The notes under the pieces were generated by a model. The model ran no database searches. It was not told the DNA's origin and saw only the letters and a program-made list of their open reading frames with translations. DNA of 64,000 nucleotides from Alteraurantiacibacter buctensis (GTDB taxonomy: Bacteria > Pseudomonadota > Alphaproteobacteria > Sphingomonadales > Sphingomonadaceae): assembly GCF_009827655.1 (NCBI RefSeq), contig NZ_WTYV01000001.1, forward strand, positions 124,001 through 188,000, in the 5' to 3' direction. Below, piece after piece: positions 15,765 through 23,982 of the stretch. A program made the translations under genes and the position numbers. Positions within the stretch are counted from its first letter, which is position 1. The number at the start of each line of letters is the position of its first letter.

Positions 15765-16295
15765 ATGACCGAATTCAACGACACCACCCCCTTCGCCGGC
15801 CCGTTCTCCACGCTGGACAACCCGCGCATGGAATTCGTGATGGAAGTGCGCCTGCAGTTCCCCGAGGTCTATTCGATGGCCCCGCACCCCTTCGGCGGGA
15901 TGCGCAGCGCCGTGCTGGTAAAGAGCGGCACCTTCGAAGGCCCGCACCTGAAGGGCCGCGCCATCCCCGGTTCGGGCGGCGACTATGCCTATTTCCGACC
16001 AGATGACGTGGCCGTGTTCGATGCCCGCTACCTGCTGGAGGAGGACGACGGCACCGTGATCCTGCTGCACAACAAGGGCTTCCTGTGGGGCCGCAAGCCC
16101 GACACGATGGCCCGCATCCGCGACTGGGCATTCAACAACGGCCAGCCCGTGCCGCACGAGGAATACTACCTGCGCGGCAATCCCACGTTCGAATGCGCAA
16201 TCGGCAAGCATGACTGGCTGACCAAGCACGTGTTCATCGGCGTGGGTGAGCGCAAGGCGGACGGCAACTGCCTGCGGTATTACGCGTTGGTCTAG
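15765..16295 (+). CDS. DUF3237-family protein
   Basis: A 176-residue protein that begins 3 bp after the SDR stop. The middle section (AVLVKSGTFEGPHLKGRAIPGSGGDYAYFRPD, then FDARYLLEEDDGTVILLHNKG) is typical of DUF3237, a beta-barrel family of unknown function that turns up in catabolic operons. It is the last gene of the GMC operon and no signal peptide is present. A lyase or isomerase role would fit the setting but is not shown. Confidence 0.82.
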   Translation: MTEFNDTTPFAGPFSTLDNPRMEFVMEVRLQFPEVYSMAPHPFGGMRSAVLVKSGTFEGPHLKGRAIPGSGGDYAYFRPDDVAVFDARYLLEEDDGTVILLHNKGFLWGRKPDTMARIRDWAFNNGQPVPHEEYYLRGNPTFECAIGKHDWLTKHVFIGVGERKADGNCLRYYALV

Positions 16296-16943
16296 TTGAT
16301 GCGGCTGTAGCCCGGCCAGCCGATGGGCTGCCGGGGGAGGCGGGGGAGCAAATGACCGGCGCGGGGTTGCCGCATTCTGTGCCCGGACTCGACGACGCTT
16401 GTTGTAGGTAGAACTTACTGCATTCGCGTCGAGATTTGTTGCCGCCGGCCCGCGGCCAACCCCCAGCTAGTCATGATGCGACGGGAGCCAGCACTCGCGT
16501 GGCGGCCATGCCTGGTGCGAACGTTCGACATAAAGCCGGGACGCCCGCGCCGGTCATTTCTCCTGCATCGCAAGCGATCAGGAGACGGCCCATCCGCTGC
16601 TCTGGCCAGACGCATCGGACGCGAATCGGGCTGCACTATTCCGGGTGCTGTAGGAAAGTGTTTTCTGCGCAAAAGCCCTCTCCCTTGAGGGAGAGGGTTG
16701 GGTGAGGGTGTGCCAACGCAAGCGGCGTTTGAAGCTTCTCACCCGCCCCCCGACCCCCTACCTGAGGGAGGGGTAGAATCCTCTTTTTATCAGCATAACA
16801 ACAGTTTACCGCGCACCTTCGCACTTATCCACATGGCCTCGATCCGCCATTTACGCGCACCCGCTCCTCGGTTACGTTGACTTTGCCCGTCGCACCAAGA
16901 GCGGCGCACACAAGAACAGAAAAACCCTGGGGGGGAGAAACCG
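16296..16943. other. Long intergenic region, no convincing gene
   Basis: About 650 bp with short chance frames in several phases but no ribosome site, codon bias or recognisable peptide. It holds a REP pair at 16676-16776 and the leader of the DUF1097 gene (GGGGGGGAG before 16944). No tRNA or other RNA gene was recognised. Confidence 0.6.
16676..16776. repeat. REP pair (REPIN-like): two inverted hairpins
   Basis: CCCTCTCCC-TTGA-GGGAGAGGG at 16676-16697 is followed by GTTGGGTGAGGGTG. After about 25 bp comes the inverted match (CTCACCCGCCCCC, then a CCCCTACCTGAGGGAGGGG hairpin). Two REP arms in opposite orientation form a REPIN-type element, as also seen at 35553-35645. Confidence 0.7.
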
Positions 16944-17438
16944 ATGTCCGCATACCTGGCGCTTGCCGTTTCCGTTGGCCTGCTGGCCGTGCTCGATACC
17001 TGGCTCTATGTCGGGCCGCTGGCGGCGCTGCTGCCGGGGCTGGTGTGGATCTCGTTCGTCGCCTGGGGCTGTTTCTTCCAGTCGGGCGCCGGCACCAAGG
17101 GGCTGACCACCGCGATCGTGGGTATGACCTTCGGCGGCATAGTCGGCATGGTGGCGGTCATGCTGGCGGGCGGGCCGCTGGCGGGCCTGGGCATCATGGC
17201 CGCGCCGGTAGCCGTGGGCCTGGGCGCCTTCGTGATCTGCCTTGCCGCCAAGGTGCCGCTGCTGGCGACCATTCCGGCCAGCGTCTATGGCTTTGCCTCC
17301 ATCGCCGGGCCGATCCTGCTGGCGAACCTTGAGCCGCAGGCCGCGCTGGGGCCGATGGTCGCCTCGGTCGTCATCGGCGCGGTGTTCGGCTATGTCTCCG
17401 AACTGCTGGCCAACGCGCTGACCAAGAAATCCGCTTAA
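16944..17438 (+). CDS. DUF1097-family membrane protein
   Basis: A 164-residue integral membrane protein with about five hydrophobic helices, starting MSAYLALAVSVGLLAVL. The FVAWGCFFQSGAG motif near residue 40 is characteristic of DUF1097 (E. coli YcdZ type). The function is unknown. It has a purine-rich ribosome site and is followed by a strong bidirectional terminator. Confidence 0.8.
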   Translation: MSAYLALAVSVGLLAVLDTWLYVGPLAALLPGLVWISFVAWGCFFQSGAGTKGLTTAIVGMTFGGIVGMVAVMLAGGPLAGLGIMAAPVAVGLGAFVICLAAKVPLLATIPASVYGFASIAGPILLANLEPQAALGPMVASVVIGAVFGYVSELLANALTKKSA

Positions 17439-17472
17439 CGACAAGAACCGGGCCCAAACCGGCGTCGCAAGC

Positions 17473-17510
17473 GAAAGGGGCGGGGTGGCACGTGCCGCCC
17501 CGCCCCTTTC
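17473..17510. terminator. Bidirectional hairpin terminator
   Basis: An 18-bp stem (GAAAGGGGCGGGGTGGCA and its complement with one mismatch) has a minimal CG loop. It lies between the converging DUF1097 and DoxX-like genes. The right arm ends in CCCTTTC and the left arm, read in reverse, also ends in CCCTTTC, so it can serve both directions. Confidence 0.8.
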
Positions 17511-17522
17511 ACTGTGCGGACT

Positions 17523-17984
17523 TCAGTCCTGGATGCCGGGTTGCAGCGAGAAGTCCGGCCGCGCACGCCAGGTGAACAGCCGCCAGAAATAGCGACGGAA
17601 GGGCCAGGCCAGGATCGCGTTGAACAGCACGGTCATGGCGCCGAAGGTCCATTCCACCAGCCCTTCATCCAGCACGAAGTTCCAGTACACGATCACCACG
17701 TTGATCGGGATGAGCGCCAGCACGGTCAGCGGCATGGCACGGTTGGCAAGCATGGTCAGGCCCAGCACCACCTCGATCGCCTTGATCCAGTCGAACAGGC
17801 CGCTGACCATCAGCGCGCGGGTGAAGTCGATCGCCGGCTGCTCGTTCCCCAGCGGCTGCAAGTGCGGCCACAGGAAATGCATGAGGCCGGAGAACAGCCA
17901 CCAGCCGCCGAAGATAATCCGGCTGAGGTGGTAGATCCACTTGATCGAGGGCCCGGGCAGTTCGTCAGGCACCGTGTCGGTCAC
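17523..17984 (-). CDS. DoxX-like membrane protein
   Basis: A 153-residue protein with four predicted transmembrane helices (around residues 18-38, 60-80, 85-105 and 115-130). The FGGWWLFSGLMHFLWP segment resembles the DoxX/DoxX-like family, which is linked to redox and thiosulfate:quinone chemistry but is mostly uncharacterised. Its GTG start overlaps the stop of the upstream gene (GTGA), so the two are coupled. It is the last gene of the stilbene dioxygenase operon. Confidence 0.75.
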   Translation of the reverse strand: MTDTVPDELPGPSIKWIYHLSRIIFGGWWLFSGLMHFLWPHLQPLGNEQPAIDFTRALMVSGLFDWIKAIEVVLGLTMLANRAMPLTVLALIPINVVIVYWNFVLDEGLVEWTFGAMTVLFNAILAWPFRRYFWRLFTWRARPDFSLQPGIQD

Positions 17985-19033
17985 TGGCTGGCGCTCCCCC
18001 CGGCGGCGGCTTCCCGCGCGGCCCAGGCCGCCTCGCGCTGCGCAGCAAAGCGCGGAGAAGTGGAGAGAATATAGCCGCGCACCTGTACGTTCCCTTCATG
18101 GCAGGCATATTCGAACATGCCATAATCCGGGTGCCGCTGCCACGGGATGTCGAGCTTGTAGTGGCCTTCCATCACCAGCGGGTCTTCCACCCGCGCTTCA
18201 TAGCGGATCTGGTCCGGGTTCATCAGGGTCAGCCGCTCGGTCACCTTCAGCCGGTCGGAATTGGGGGCTGGCCCCATCGACATGCCGGGGCGGAAGTTGG
18301 TGGTCTCGATCACCAGCGTGTCGCCCTCCCAGCGGCCTACCGAATAGCCCAGGTCAAACTGCACCGCAGGCGGCGGCGGGGTGCCGCCGATGTGCACCAG
18401 CCGCGTCTCGTGGATCATCTCCAGGCTGATCGCCACCAGGCCGGGGCTCTGGAACACCTCGATCCCGGCGTTGTAGGCACCCGGCAGCATGGAGCTTGGC
18501 ATCCCGCGCGTCAGGCAGCGGTCGAAGATGCCGAAATCGTCAAGGCTGTCGAACACCTCGGTGTTCCAGCTGGTGCGTTCATTGGCGCGGAGCTGCTGGC
18601 CCAGCGCGGTCAGCGGCGGATAGCGGCCGTTGGCGGGTTCCACCACCATCGAAGTCTGCCGCAGCGGGTGGCCGCGTTCGGCCCAGTGGCCCATCGACAT
18701 GACGCCGAGTTCCACTTCCTCGTCATAGCGGTCGAGCTGGAACTGCGCTTCCTCGAACTGGGCGGCATATTCCTCCGGGGTCAGGAAGGCGCGGGTGCCG
18801 AACTGGACGGGCCGTTCGCGCGGGGTCTGGCCCAGGTAGTCGACCGGCCAGGTGCCGCGCAGGTCCGGATCGCCCCACTCGGTGCGCGGCACCTGCCAGC
18901 CGGCGGGCGGCGGGGCGAACCGCGAGGCCAGCTGCGCCTCGAAATCAGGTTGCTGTTCCCCCGCGTCCTGCGCCAGCACCGGCGTTGCCGCCAGCGCCAG
19001 CCACAGCGCGGCCATCACTGCCCGCTTGCCCAT
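17981..19033 (-). CDS. Exported protein of unknown function
   Basis: A 350-residue protein with a Sec signal peptide (KRAVMAALWLALAATPVLA, cleaved before QD at about 22). The mature part contains WGDPDLRGTWPVDYLGQTPRE, a cysteine-bearing FDRCLTRGMPSSM segment, a beta-rich YSVGRWEGDTLVIETTNF stretch and a C-terminal EYACHEGN. Proteins of this pattern are common and uncharacterised in sphingomonads and Acidobacteria. It lies 58 bp downstream of the stilbene dioxygenase and overlaps the DoxX-like gene, so a periplasmic role linked to the same substrate is likely. Confidence 0.78.
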   Translation of the reverse strand: MGKRAVMAALWLALAATPVLAQDAGEQQPDFEAQLASRFAPPPAGWQVPRTEWGDPDLRGTWPVDYLGQTPRERPVQFGTRAFLTPEEYAAQFEEAQFQLDRYDEEVELGVMSMGHWAERGHPLRQTSMVVEPANGRYPPLTALGQQLRANERTSWNTEVFDSLDDFGIFDRCLTRGMPSSMLPGAYNAGIEVFQSPGLVAISLEMIHETRLVHIGGTPPPPAVQFDLGYSVGRWEGDTLVIETTNFRPGMSMGPAPNSDRLKVTERLTLMNPDQIRYEARVEDPLVMEGHYKLDIPWQRHPDYGMFEYACHEGNVQVRGYILSTSPRFAAQREAAWAAREAAAGGSASQ

Positions 19034-19091
19034 CGCTCACTCTCCCTTGGGGGCAAGACTAGTCCCGTATCCCGCCCACTGACAAGCGCGC

Positions 19092-20567
19092 TCAGTGGTG
19101 GACGCTGGCATCCAGCCGTTCGCGGCTGACCCAGGCGCCGTGGACCTGGCTTCGCAGGGGCAGGCCGGTCTTCACCCTGGCCACCGGGCCGTTTTCCACC
19201 GCGTCGGCCTCCACCACCCACACTTCGCTGGAATAGTCCGCCGGATTGGGGCTGTTGGGCACGTCGATCACCATGACCAGCCAACCGCCGTGGCCGGGGG
19301 TGGCCGAGGGGATGTGCGCCGGTTCACTGATGCCTGCGCCGGGGGGCACTTCCATCATGGTCAGGCGACCGTTGCCCGGCTCGATCCGCAGCAGGGCGTT
19401 GAAGTTGGCCCCCACCGGGCCGCCCAGCATCGGCGGACCCTTGGCCTGCGGGTTCATGGAAAGATACCACGCGCGGTTGTAGGGTCGGCCCTGGTCGGCA
19501 TCGGCCAGGCGGCACAAGTCACCCGGAGGGCCCAGCGGGCGCTCCGCGATCTGCGGATCAGCCTTGCTCATGTCCAGCGTCCAGCGGGTGAGCGCACCCT
19601 GCAGCTCGCGCTGGTCGATGTGCACCCCGCCCGCCTCGCGCATGAAGGCAAAGGCGTTGGAATTGGTCAGGCACAGGTCGATGTGGACCAGGTCGCCATC
19701 TTCATAGGCGTTGACCTCGTGGAAGCAGGAGACGCCCACCGGCCCTTCGATCCACTTCATCTCGGACACGTCGCCATAACGCGGCATGATGCCGATGTAG
19801 CTGGGCTTGTCCTGGTGGTGCGCCCAGTGCGCCCCGCCCGCCTTCAACCGGTCAAGATCGGCCAGCGTGGGGAAGATCGGGAAGATGGCGTACTTCTCGG
19901 TAATCACGAAATCGTGGATGGTGGAAAGGTAGGGCTGCTCGAACCATTGCTCCTTCACCAGGTTGCCGTCCTTGTCGGCGATGCAATAGGCCACGTTGGG
20001 GTCGCACAGGCCGCCCGCCTCGTAACCGAAGAAGAACAGCTCCCCGGTCTGCGCATCGACCCTTGGGTGCGCGGTAAACGTCTGACTGCGCAGCTTTCCT
20101 TCGTAATCCCACTTGCCCACTGTGGCCAGCGTGTGCGGGTTTACCTCATAGCCGCGGCCATCCTCCTTGGTCATGAACAGGCGGCCGGCGTGCCACACCG
20201 GCGTGGTATTGGCCACGGTGCGGTCAACGCCTTCGACACTGGGATCATCGGTGAACGGATTGCGATAGCGGCCGAACAGCGCGCGGCGCGCCTGCTTCTC
20301 GGCCAGGTAGCGCTCCGTCTCGACATAGCGGATGTCGAAATCCACTGCACCCTTGTCGAAATTGAAGCGGGCGATCATGCCATCGTGGTTGAGGGCAATG
20401 TCATCGTCGAACATCGGCGCATGGGCGTTGTCCGGCACGGCGCGGAAGAAGGCGCCTTCCACATCCGCCGGGATCTGGCCTTCCACCGGCAGGTTGCGCA
20501 GCGAAAGCTCCATTCGCCGCGGGGTGTTGGTGCCGATAAAGTGGATGGTCTGCGGAAAGGCAGTCAT
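19092..20567 (-). CDS. Lignostilbene-type alpha,beta-dioxygenase (carotenoid cleavage oxygenase family)
   Basis: Non-haem Fe(II) seven-bladed propeller enzyme that splits the central double bond of a 4-hydroxystilbene into two aldehydes with O2. The four iron-binding His are visible at 167 (FTAHPR), 218 (STIHDF), 283 (SCFHEV) and 476 (QVHGAW). Tyr101 and Lys134 (FMTKEDG) match the residues that hold the 4-hydroxyl group in NOV1-type lignostilbene dioxygenases and separate these from carotenoid enzymes. At 491 residues it is of the family length. It starts the leftward operon with the exported and DoxX-like genes, under operator site 2. Lignostilbene to vanillin is the expected type of reaction; the exact stilbene is unknown. 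Confidence 0.9.
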   Translation of the reverse strand: MTAFPQTIHFIGTNTPRRMELSLRNLPVEGQIPADVEGAFFRAVPDNAHAPMFDDDIALNHDGMIARFNFDKGAVDFDIRYVETERYLAEKQARRALFGRYRNPFTDDPSVEGVDRTVANTTPVWHAGRLFMTKEDGRGYEVNPHTLATVGKWDYEGKLRSQTFTAHPRVDAQTGELFFFGYEAGGLCDPNVAYCIADKDGNLVKEQWFEQPYLSTIHDFVITEKYAIFPIFPTLADLDRLKAGGAHWAHHQDKPSYIGIMPRYGDVSEMKWIEGPVGVSCFHEVNAYEDGDLVHIDLCLTNSNAFAFMREAGGVHIDQRELQGALTRWTLDMSKADPQIAERPLGPPGDLCRLADADQGRPYNRAWYLSMNPQAKGPPMLGGPVGANFNALLRIEPGNGRLTMMEVPPGAGISEPAHIPSATPGHGGWLVMVIDVPNSPNPADYSSEVWVVEADAVENGPVARVKTGLPLRSQVHGAWVSRERLDASVHH

Positions 20568-20603
20568 GGCCAGTGGATTCTCCCGTTTGATTCCTCGCCC
20601 GCG

Positions 20604-20632
20604 ATGCTAACAGGTGTTAGTGTTAGGGCCAA
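20604..20632 (-). promoter_or_regulatory. Leftward promoter of the stilbene dioxygenase operon
   Basis: On the minus strand, TTGGCC (20627-20632), 17 bp and TAGCAT (20604-20609). The operator at 20607-20620 covers the spacer and part of the -10. Confidence 0.5.
20607..20620. promoter_or_regulatory. Operator palindrome CTAACAGGTGTTAG (regulon site 2)
   Basis: Six-base arms CTAACA/TGTTAG around GG lie between the stilbene dioxygenase start (20567, minus) and the marR start (20697, plus). The position next to marR suggests autoregulation. An extra TGTTAG half-site follows directly at 20621-20625. Confidence 0.7.
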
Positions 20633-20696
20633 CAGCGAATGGCTTGCACTGGGCCGCAGATCGGGCATGAATATGACCCGGGGAAGGGAGCACGGG

Positions 20697-21206
20697 GTGG
20701 ACGCAGTGACAGGGAAAATTGCGGGCAAGCGATCGCAGCGGGCAGCCCTGCTGCATGACCTGCTGAAGCTGACCAACCGGCTGATGGCCCCGTTCAGTAC
20801 CCACCTGGCGCACCGCTATCGCATTAGCCTGAACGAATTCCGCCTGCTGATGACCATCGGTGACCTGGGCCGCACCGCCAGCCACGAGGTGGCCGAGATC
20901 ACCGGCGTGAACGTGATGAGCGTCAGCCGCGCGGTTGCCACCCTGCAGCGCCACGGGCGCGTGGCCGTGGTGCGCGATGAGGGCAACCGCCGCCGCAAGT
21001 GGCTGACCCTGACCGACGAGGGCCGCCGCCTGTATGAACTGATGCGCCCGCAGAGCGACAAGGTGGCCGATTACCTGTTCGATGGCCTGTCCCCCACCGA
21101 ACTGGACGGGATGACCGATATCGTGGAGCGGCTGATCGGGCGGCTGGAAGCCACCGATGCCGGCGGTCGCAGCGCTTTCCTGGAAGCGACGAAGATCGAG
21201 GACTAG
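20697..21206 (+). CDS. MarR-family transcriptional regulator
   Basis: A 169-residue winged-helix regulator. The core runs LLKLTNRLMAPFSTHLAHRY, LNEFRLLMTIGDLG, the recognition-helix region HEVAEITGVNVMSVSRAVATLQ, and the wing VRDEGNRRRKWLTLTDEG. The GTG at 20697 is preferred because GGGAAGGGAG ends 6 nt before it; an in-frame ATG at 20667 has no such site. It is divergent from the stilbene dioxygenase and heads an operon with a Rieske oxygenase. It is the only MarR gene in the window and so the best candidate to bind the four STAACRRBYGTTAR sites, probably as a repressor relieved by an aromatic ligand. Confidence 0.9.
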   Translation: MDAVTGKIAGKRSQRAALLHDLLKLTNRLMAPFSTHLAHRYRISLNEFRLLMTIGDLGRTASHEVAEITGVNVMSVSRAVATLQRHGRVAVVRDEGNRRRKWLTLTDEGRRLYELMRPQSDKVADYLFDGLSPTELDGMTDIVERLIGRLEATDAGGRSAFLEATKIED

Positions 21207-21217
21207 GCCGACCGCCC

Positions 21218-22264
21218 ATGTACCCCTTCAGGCAAGGCAGCTTTGCGCCGAAGAACTGCTGGTACGTGGTGGCCAACCGGCAGGATGTGGGGCGCGAACT
21301 GCTGGGGCGCACGGTCGTCAACACCCCGCTGGTGATCTGGCGCACGCAAGGCGGCGAGGCGGTGGTGCTGGATGGCCGCTGCCCGCACCGGCACTTCCCG
21401 CTGGCGAAATCGCAGCTTGAAGGCGACACCGTGCGCTGCGGCTATCACGGCTTCGTGTTCGATGCCTCGGGCCAGTGTGTCGAGGTGCCCAGCCAGGACC
21501 ATGCCCCGCGCGCCTGCCGCGTGCGCCGGTATCCGGCACTGGAACACGGCCTGTGGCTGTGGGTCTGGGTGGGGGACGAGGACAAGGCCGATCCTGCCCT
21601 GCTGCCCCCTCTTTCCGAAATCGGGCTGGAGGGCGAAGGGCTGACCGGCACACCGCTGATCCGGCGCGAGGCAGCTTGCCGCTACCAGCTCCTCAACGAC
21701 AACCTGTTCGACCTGTCGCACCTGGCCTTCCTCCACGGCAGCAGCATCGGCACGCGCGAGAATGCCTCCACGCCCGAGGAACTGGTGAAGCGGCCGGGCT
21801 TCGTGTCCTCCATCCGCCGGATCAGGGATGCCCCGGTGCCCGCCACGATGTGGCAGGCGATGGACGGATACGATCGCATCGACCGGGCCATGGGGATGCA
21901 CAGCTATCTGCCGGGCTTCCATGCCGGGACAACCGAGATTGCCATACCCGCCAGCCATCCCACCAGGGGCGGGGAGCGGCTGATGTGGAACCGCGTGTAC
22001 CATTGCATCACCCCGTGCACCCCGCGCACCACGCTGTACCATTTTGCCGTGGCCGTGGCGCCCGGGGTCGATACCGCCGCGCTGAAAGTGGCGCTCGATC
22101 CGGTGATCGACGAGGACGTGTTCGCCAGCGAGGAGATCGAGAAGATCATCGCCCTCTACGATGGCGATCCGCCGCCCGAACTGATGGTGAAAAGCGATAC
22201 CAACGCGGTCGAAGGCCGCCGCATGATCCAGGCGATGATGGACGCGGAAAGCCAGGGCGGCTAA
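21218..22264 (+). CDS. Rieske non-haem iron oxygenase, vanillate-demethylase (VanA/LigX) type
   Basis: Oxygenase component of 348 residues. The [2Fe-2S] Rieske ligands are Cys55-x-His57 and Cys74-x-x-His77. The mononuclear iron site has His168 and His173 in NLFDLSHLAFLHGSS. The short length and the WYVVANRQDVG opening fit the single-component-type oxygenases that O-demethylate vanillate, dicamba or the biphenyl DDVA. It follows marR by 11 bp. No ferredoxin or reductase gene is present, so electrons must come from elsewhere. Predicted role: oxidative O-demethylation or hydroxylation of a methoxyaromatic; this is inference. Confidence 0.88.
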   Translation: MYPFRQGSFAPKNCWYVVANRQDVGRELLGRTVVNTPLVIWRTQGGEAVVLDGRCPHRHFPLAKSQLEGDTVRCGYHGFVFDASGQCVEVPSQDHAPRACRVRRYPALEHGLWLWVWVGDEDKADPALLPPLSEIGLEGEGLTGTPLIRREAACRYQLLNDNLFDLSHLAFLHGSSIGTRENASTPEELVKRPGFVSSIRRIRDAPVPATMWQAMDGYDRIDRAMGMHSYLPGFHAGTTEIAIPASHPTRGGERLMWNRVYHCITPCTPRTTLYHFAVAVAPGVDTAALKVALDPVIDEDVFASEEIEKIIALYDGDPPPELMVKSDTNAVEGRRMIQAMMDAESQGG

Positions 22265-22274
22265 CGCTGCCGCC

Positions 22275-22718
22275 ATGCTTACGCCAGACCAGCGCCGCGC
22301 CATCGAGGCCGATGTCACCCGCCTGATCCACCAGTACACCTGGGCCAACGATGTGGCTGACTGGACGCAGTGCGCCGCGCTCTACACCGAAGACGCGGTG
22401 TTCCGCCGTCCCAGCGGCGGTGAGGCCATCGTGGGGCGGCAGGCAATCCTCGCCAGTTTCCTTGCCCGCAAACCCCGCGCCCAGCGCCATGCCATCGCCA
22501 ACGTGCTGGTTGACGTGGTGGACGAACAGACCGCCACGGCGAAAAGCGTGATCGTGCTCTACATGGGCGATGCGGCGGAAGATGGCGGCCAGGAAACGCA
22601 ACTCCCCGTGCAGGATGCCAGCAGCCCGCTGATCGGCACCTTTGCCGACCGCTGCGTGCTGACTGCCGATGGCTGGCGGTTTGCCGAGCGGGTGGGCGGG
22701 TTGGACTTCCGGCCCTAG
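22275..22718 (+). CDS. NTF2/SnoaL-like protein (147 aa)
   Basis: A SnoaL_4-type barrel with a classic N-terminal helix (RRAIEADVTRLIHQYTWANDVADW), an ALYTEDAVFRRPSGGEAIVGRQAI segment and a closing strand DGWRFAERVGGLDF. It starts 10 bp after the Rieske gene. It resembles the beta subunits of ring-hydroxylating dioxygenases in fold, but VanA-type oxygenases do not need one, so an independent enzyme (isomerase or lyase) is equally possible. Its stop overlaps the stop of the convergent MFS gene by 4 bp. Confidence 0.78.
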   Translation: MLTPDQRRAIEADVTRLIHQYTWANDVADWTQCAALYTEDAVFRRPSGGEAIVGRQAILASFLARKPRAQRHAIANVLVDVVDEQTATAKSVIVLYMGDAAEDGGQETQLPVQDASSPLIGTFADRCVLTADGWRFAERVGGLDFRP

Positions 22719-23953
22719 GCGGCCGCCGCCGCTTCCGCCTCCACCCGGCCCTTCACCTTCAGCGCAGGCCCCACCAGCAGGGCTACCAGCACGCAGGCGG
22801 CAGCGGGAATCGCCGCCACGCCCAGGAAGATAGCCGGGGGCACCTGCCCTGCCAGCATGGCCGCACCCAGCGGCGGGCCGGCAAAGGCCCCGAGGCGGGC
22901 CACCAGCACGCCCATGCCCACCGCGCTGGACAGCAGGCGCGCGGGGAACAGGTGCGCGGCCAGCCCCGGCAGCACCATGCCGCCCGCGTTGGCCCCGCCC
23001 ACGCCCACCATCAGCAGCATGGTCCAGCGCGTCTGGTCAGGCGCGGTCAGGGCGATCGCCAGGAAGCTGGCGGTCATCGCCCCGAACAGCAGCATCAGCG
23101 CCGGGCCCTTCTTCCAGTTGTCGAGCACAAAGCTGGCGGCAATGCCGATCACCAGCCCCGCCAGGTTGGCGACACCCGCCACCCGCGCGGCATCGTCCAG
23201 CGTCAGGCCCGCCTGCGGCAGCACCGTGGGCAACCATGAATTGAGCAGGTAGAGGTTGAGCGCGTTCAGCCCCAGCATGGTGGCGAACACCGCAAAGGGC
23301 AGCAGCCAGGGCCGCGCGAACAGCATCAGTTGCGGCAGTTTCGCGCCCGCCGCGCGCTGGGCCTCGCGCTCGGCCTTCGGTGTCGCGCTGGCCGGGGTGC
23401 CGCCGTCCAGCACCGGCCACAGCACCAACGCCAGCAGCACGGCGAACACGCCGGGCACATAGAACAGCCCGTGCCAGCCCCAGGCCCCGATCACCGCGGG
23501 GGCAACCATGCCGGCGATGAACAGGCCCAGCGGGATGCCGGCGGAGACCACTGCCATCACGGTAGCGCGCAGCCGGTCGGGCGCGATTTCGCTCGACAGG
23601 GCGGACACGTTGGGCAGGCAGGCGCCCAGGGCAAAGCCGGTGAGGAAGCGCCACAGCAGGAAGCCGGTGGTGGTCGTCGCCGTGCTGGTCGCCAGCGTGA
23701 ACAGGCCGGTGGCCAGGCACCCGGTGACGATCAGCGCGCGGCGGCCGAAGCGGTCACCCAGCGGGGCCACGGTCGCCCCGCCCACGCCCAGGCCCACCAG
23801 GATGCCGGTGAACACCCAGCCGAAGCTGGCGGGTGACAGGCCCAGCGCCTCCTCCAGCCGGGGCACGGCAATGCCCATCGCGGCAATGTCGAAGCCTTCC
23901 ATCACGAAGACGCCGCCCAGCAGGACCAGGGCGAGGATGTGGCGCATGTTCAC
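22715..23953 (-). CDS. MFS transporter, aromatic acid:H+ symporter (AAHS) type
   Basis: A 12-helix major facilitator (about 412 residues). It has the loop 2-3 motif GDRFGRR and the early FVMEGFDIAAMGIAVP segment with the conserved Asp of AAHS aromatic-acid transporters (PcaK/BenK). GTG 23953 has AGGGGAG 10 nt before it; an ATG two codons later is also possible. It lies 29 bp after the NTF2/DUF8021 gene and is in its operon under operator site 3. It probably imports an aromatic carboxylate, or exports a pathway product. Confidence 0.85.
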   Translation of the reverse strand: MNMRHILALVLLGGVFVMEGFDIAAMGIAVPRLEEALGLSPASFGWVFTGILVGLGVGGATVAPLGDRFGRRALIVTGCLATGLFTLATSTATTTTGFLLWRFLTGFALGACLPNVSALSSEIAPDRLRATVMAVVSAGIPLGLFIAGMVAPAVIGAWGWHGLFYVPGVFAVLLALVLWPVLDGGTPASATPKAEREAQRAAGAKLPQLMLFARPWLLPFAVFATMLGLNALNLYLLNSWLPTVLPQAGLTLDDAARVAGVANLAGLVIGIAASFVLDNWKKGPALMLLFGAMTASFLAIALTAPDQTRWTMLLMVGVGGANAGGMVLPGLAAHLFPARLLSSAVGMGVLVARLGAFAGPPLGAAMLAGQVPPAIFLGVAAIPAAACVLVALLVGPALKVKGRVEAEAAAAA

Positions 23954-23982
23954 TGGTATTTGTCTCCCCTCCCGGGCCTTAC

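Noticed and set aside
13479..16229. 916-codon minus-strand frame spanning GMC, SnoaL, SDR and DUF3237 genes
   Set aside because: It crosses several real gene boundaries on the other strand and has no protein-like pattern; an effect of high GC.
16415..16880. Several 60-90 codon frames in the 16.3-16.9 kb gap
   Set aside because: Arg/Pro-rich translations overlapping the REP pair, with no start signals or family resemblance.
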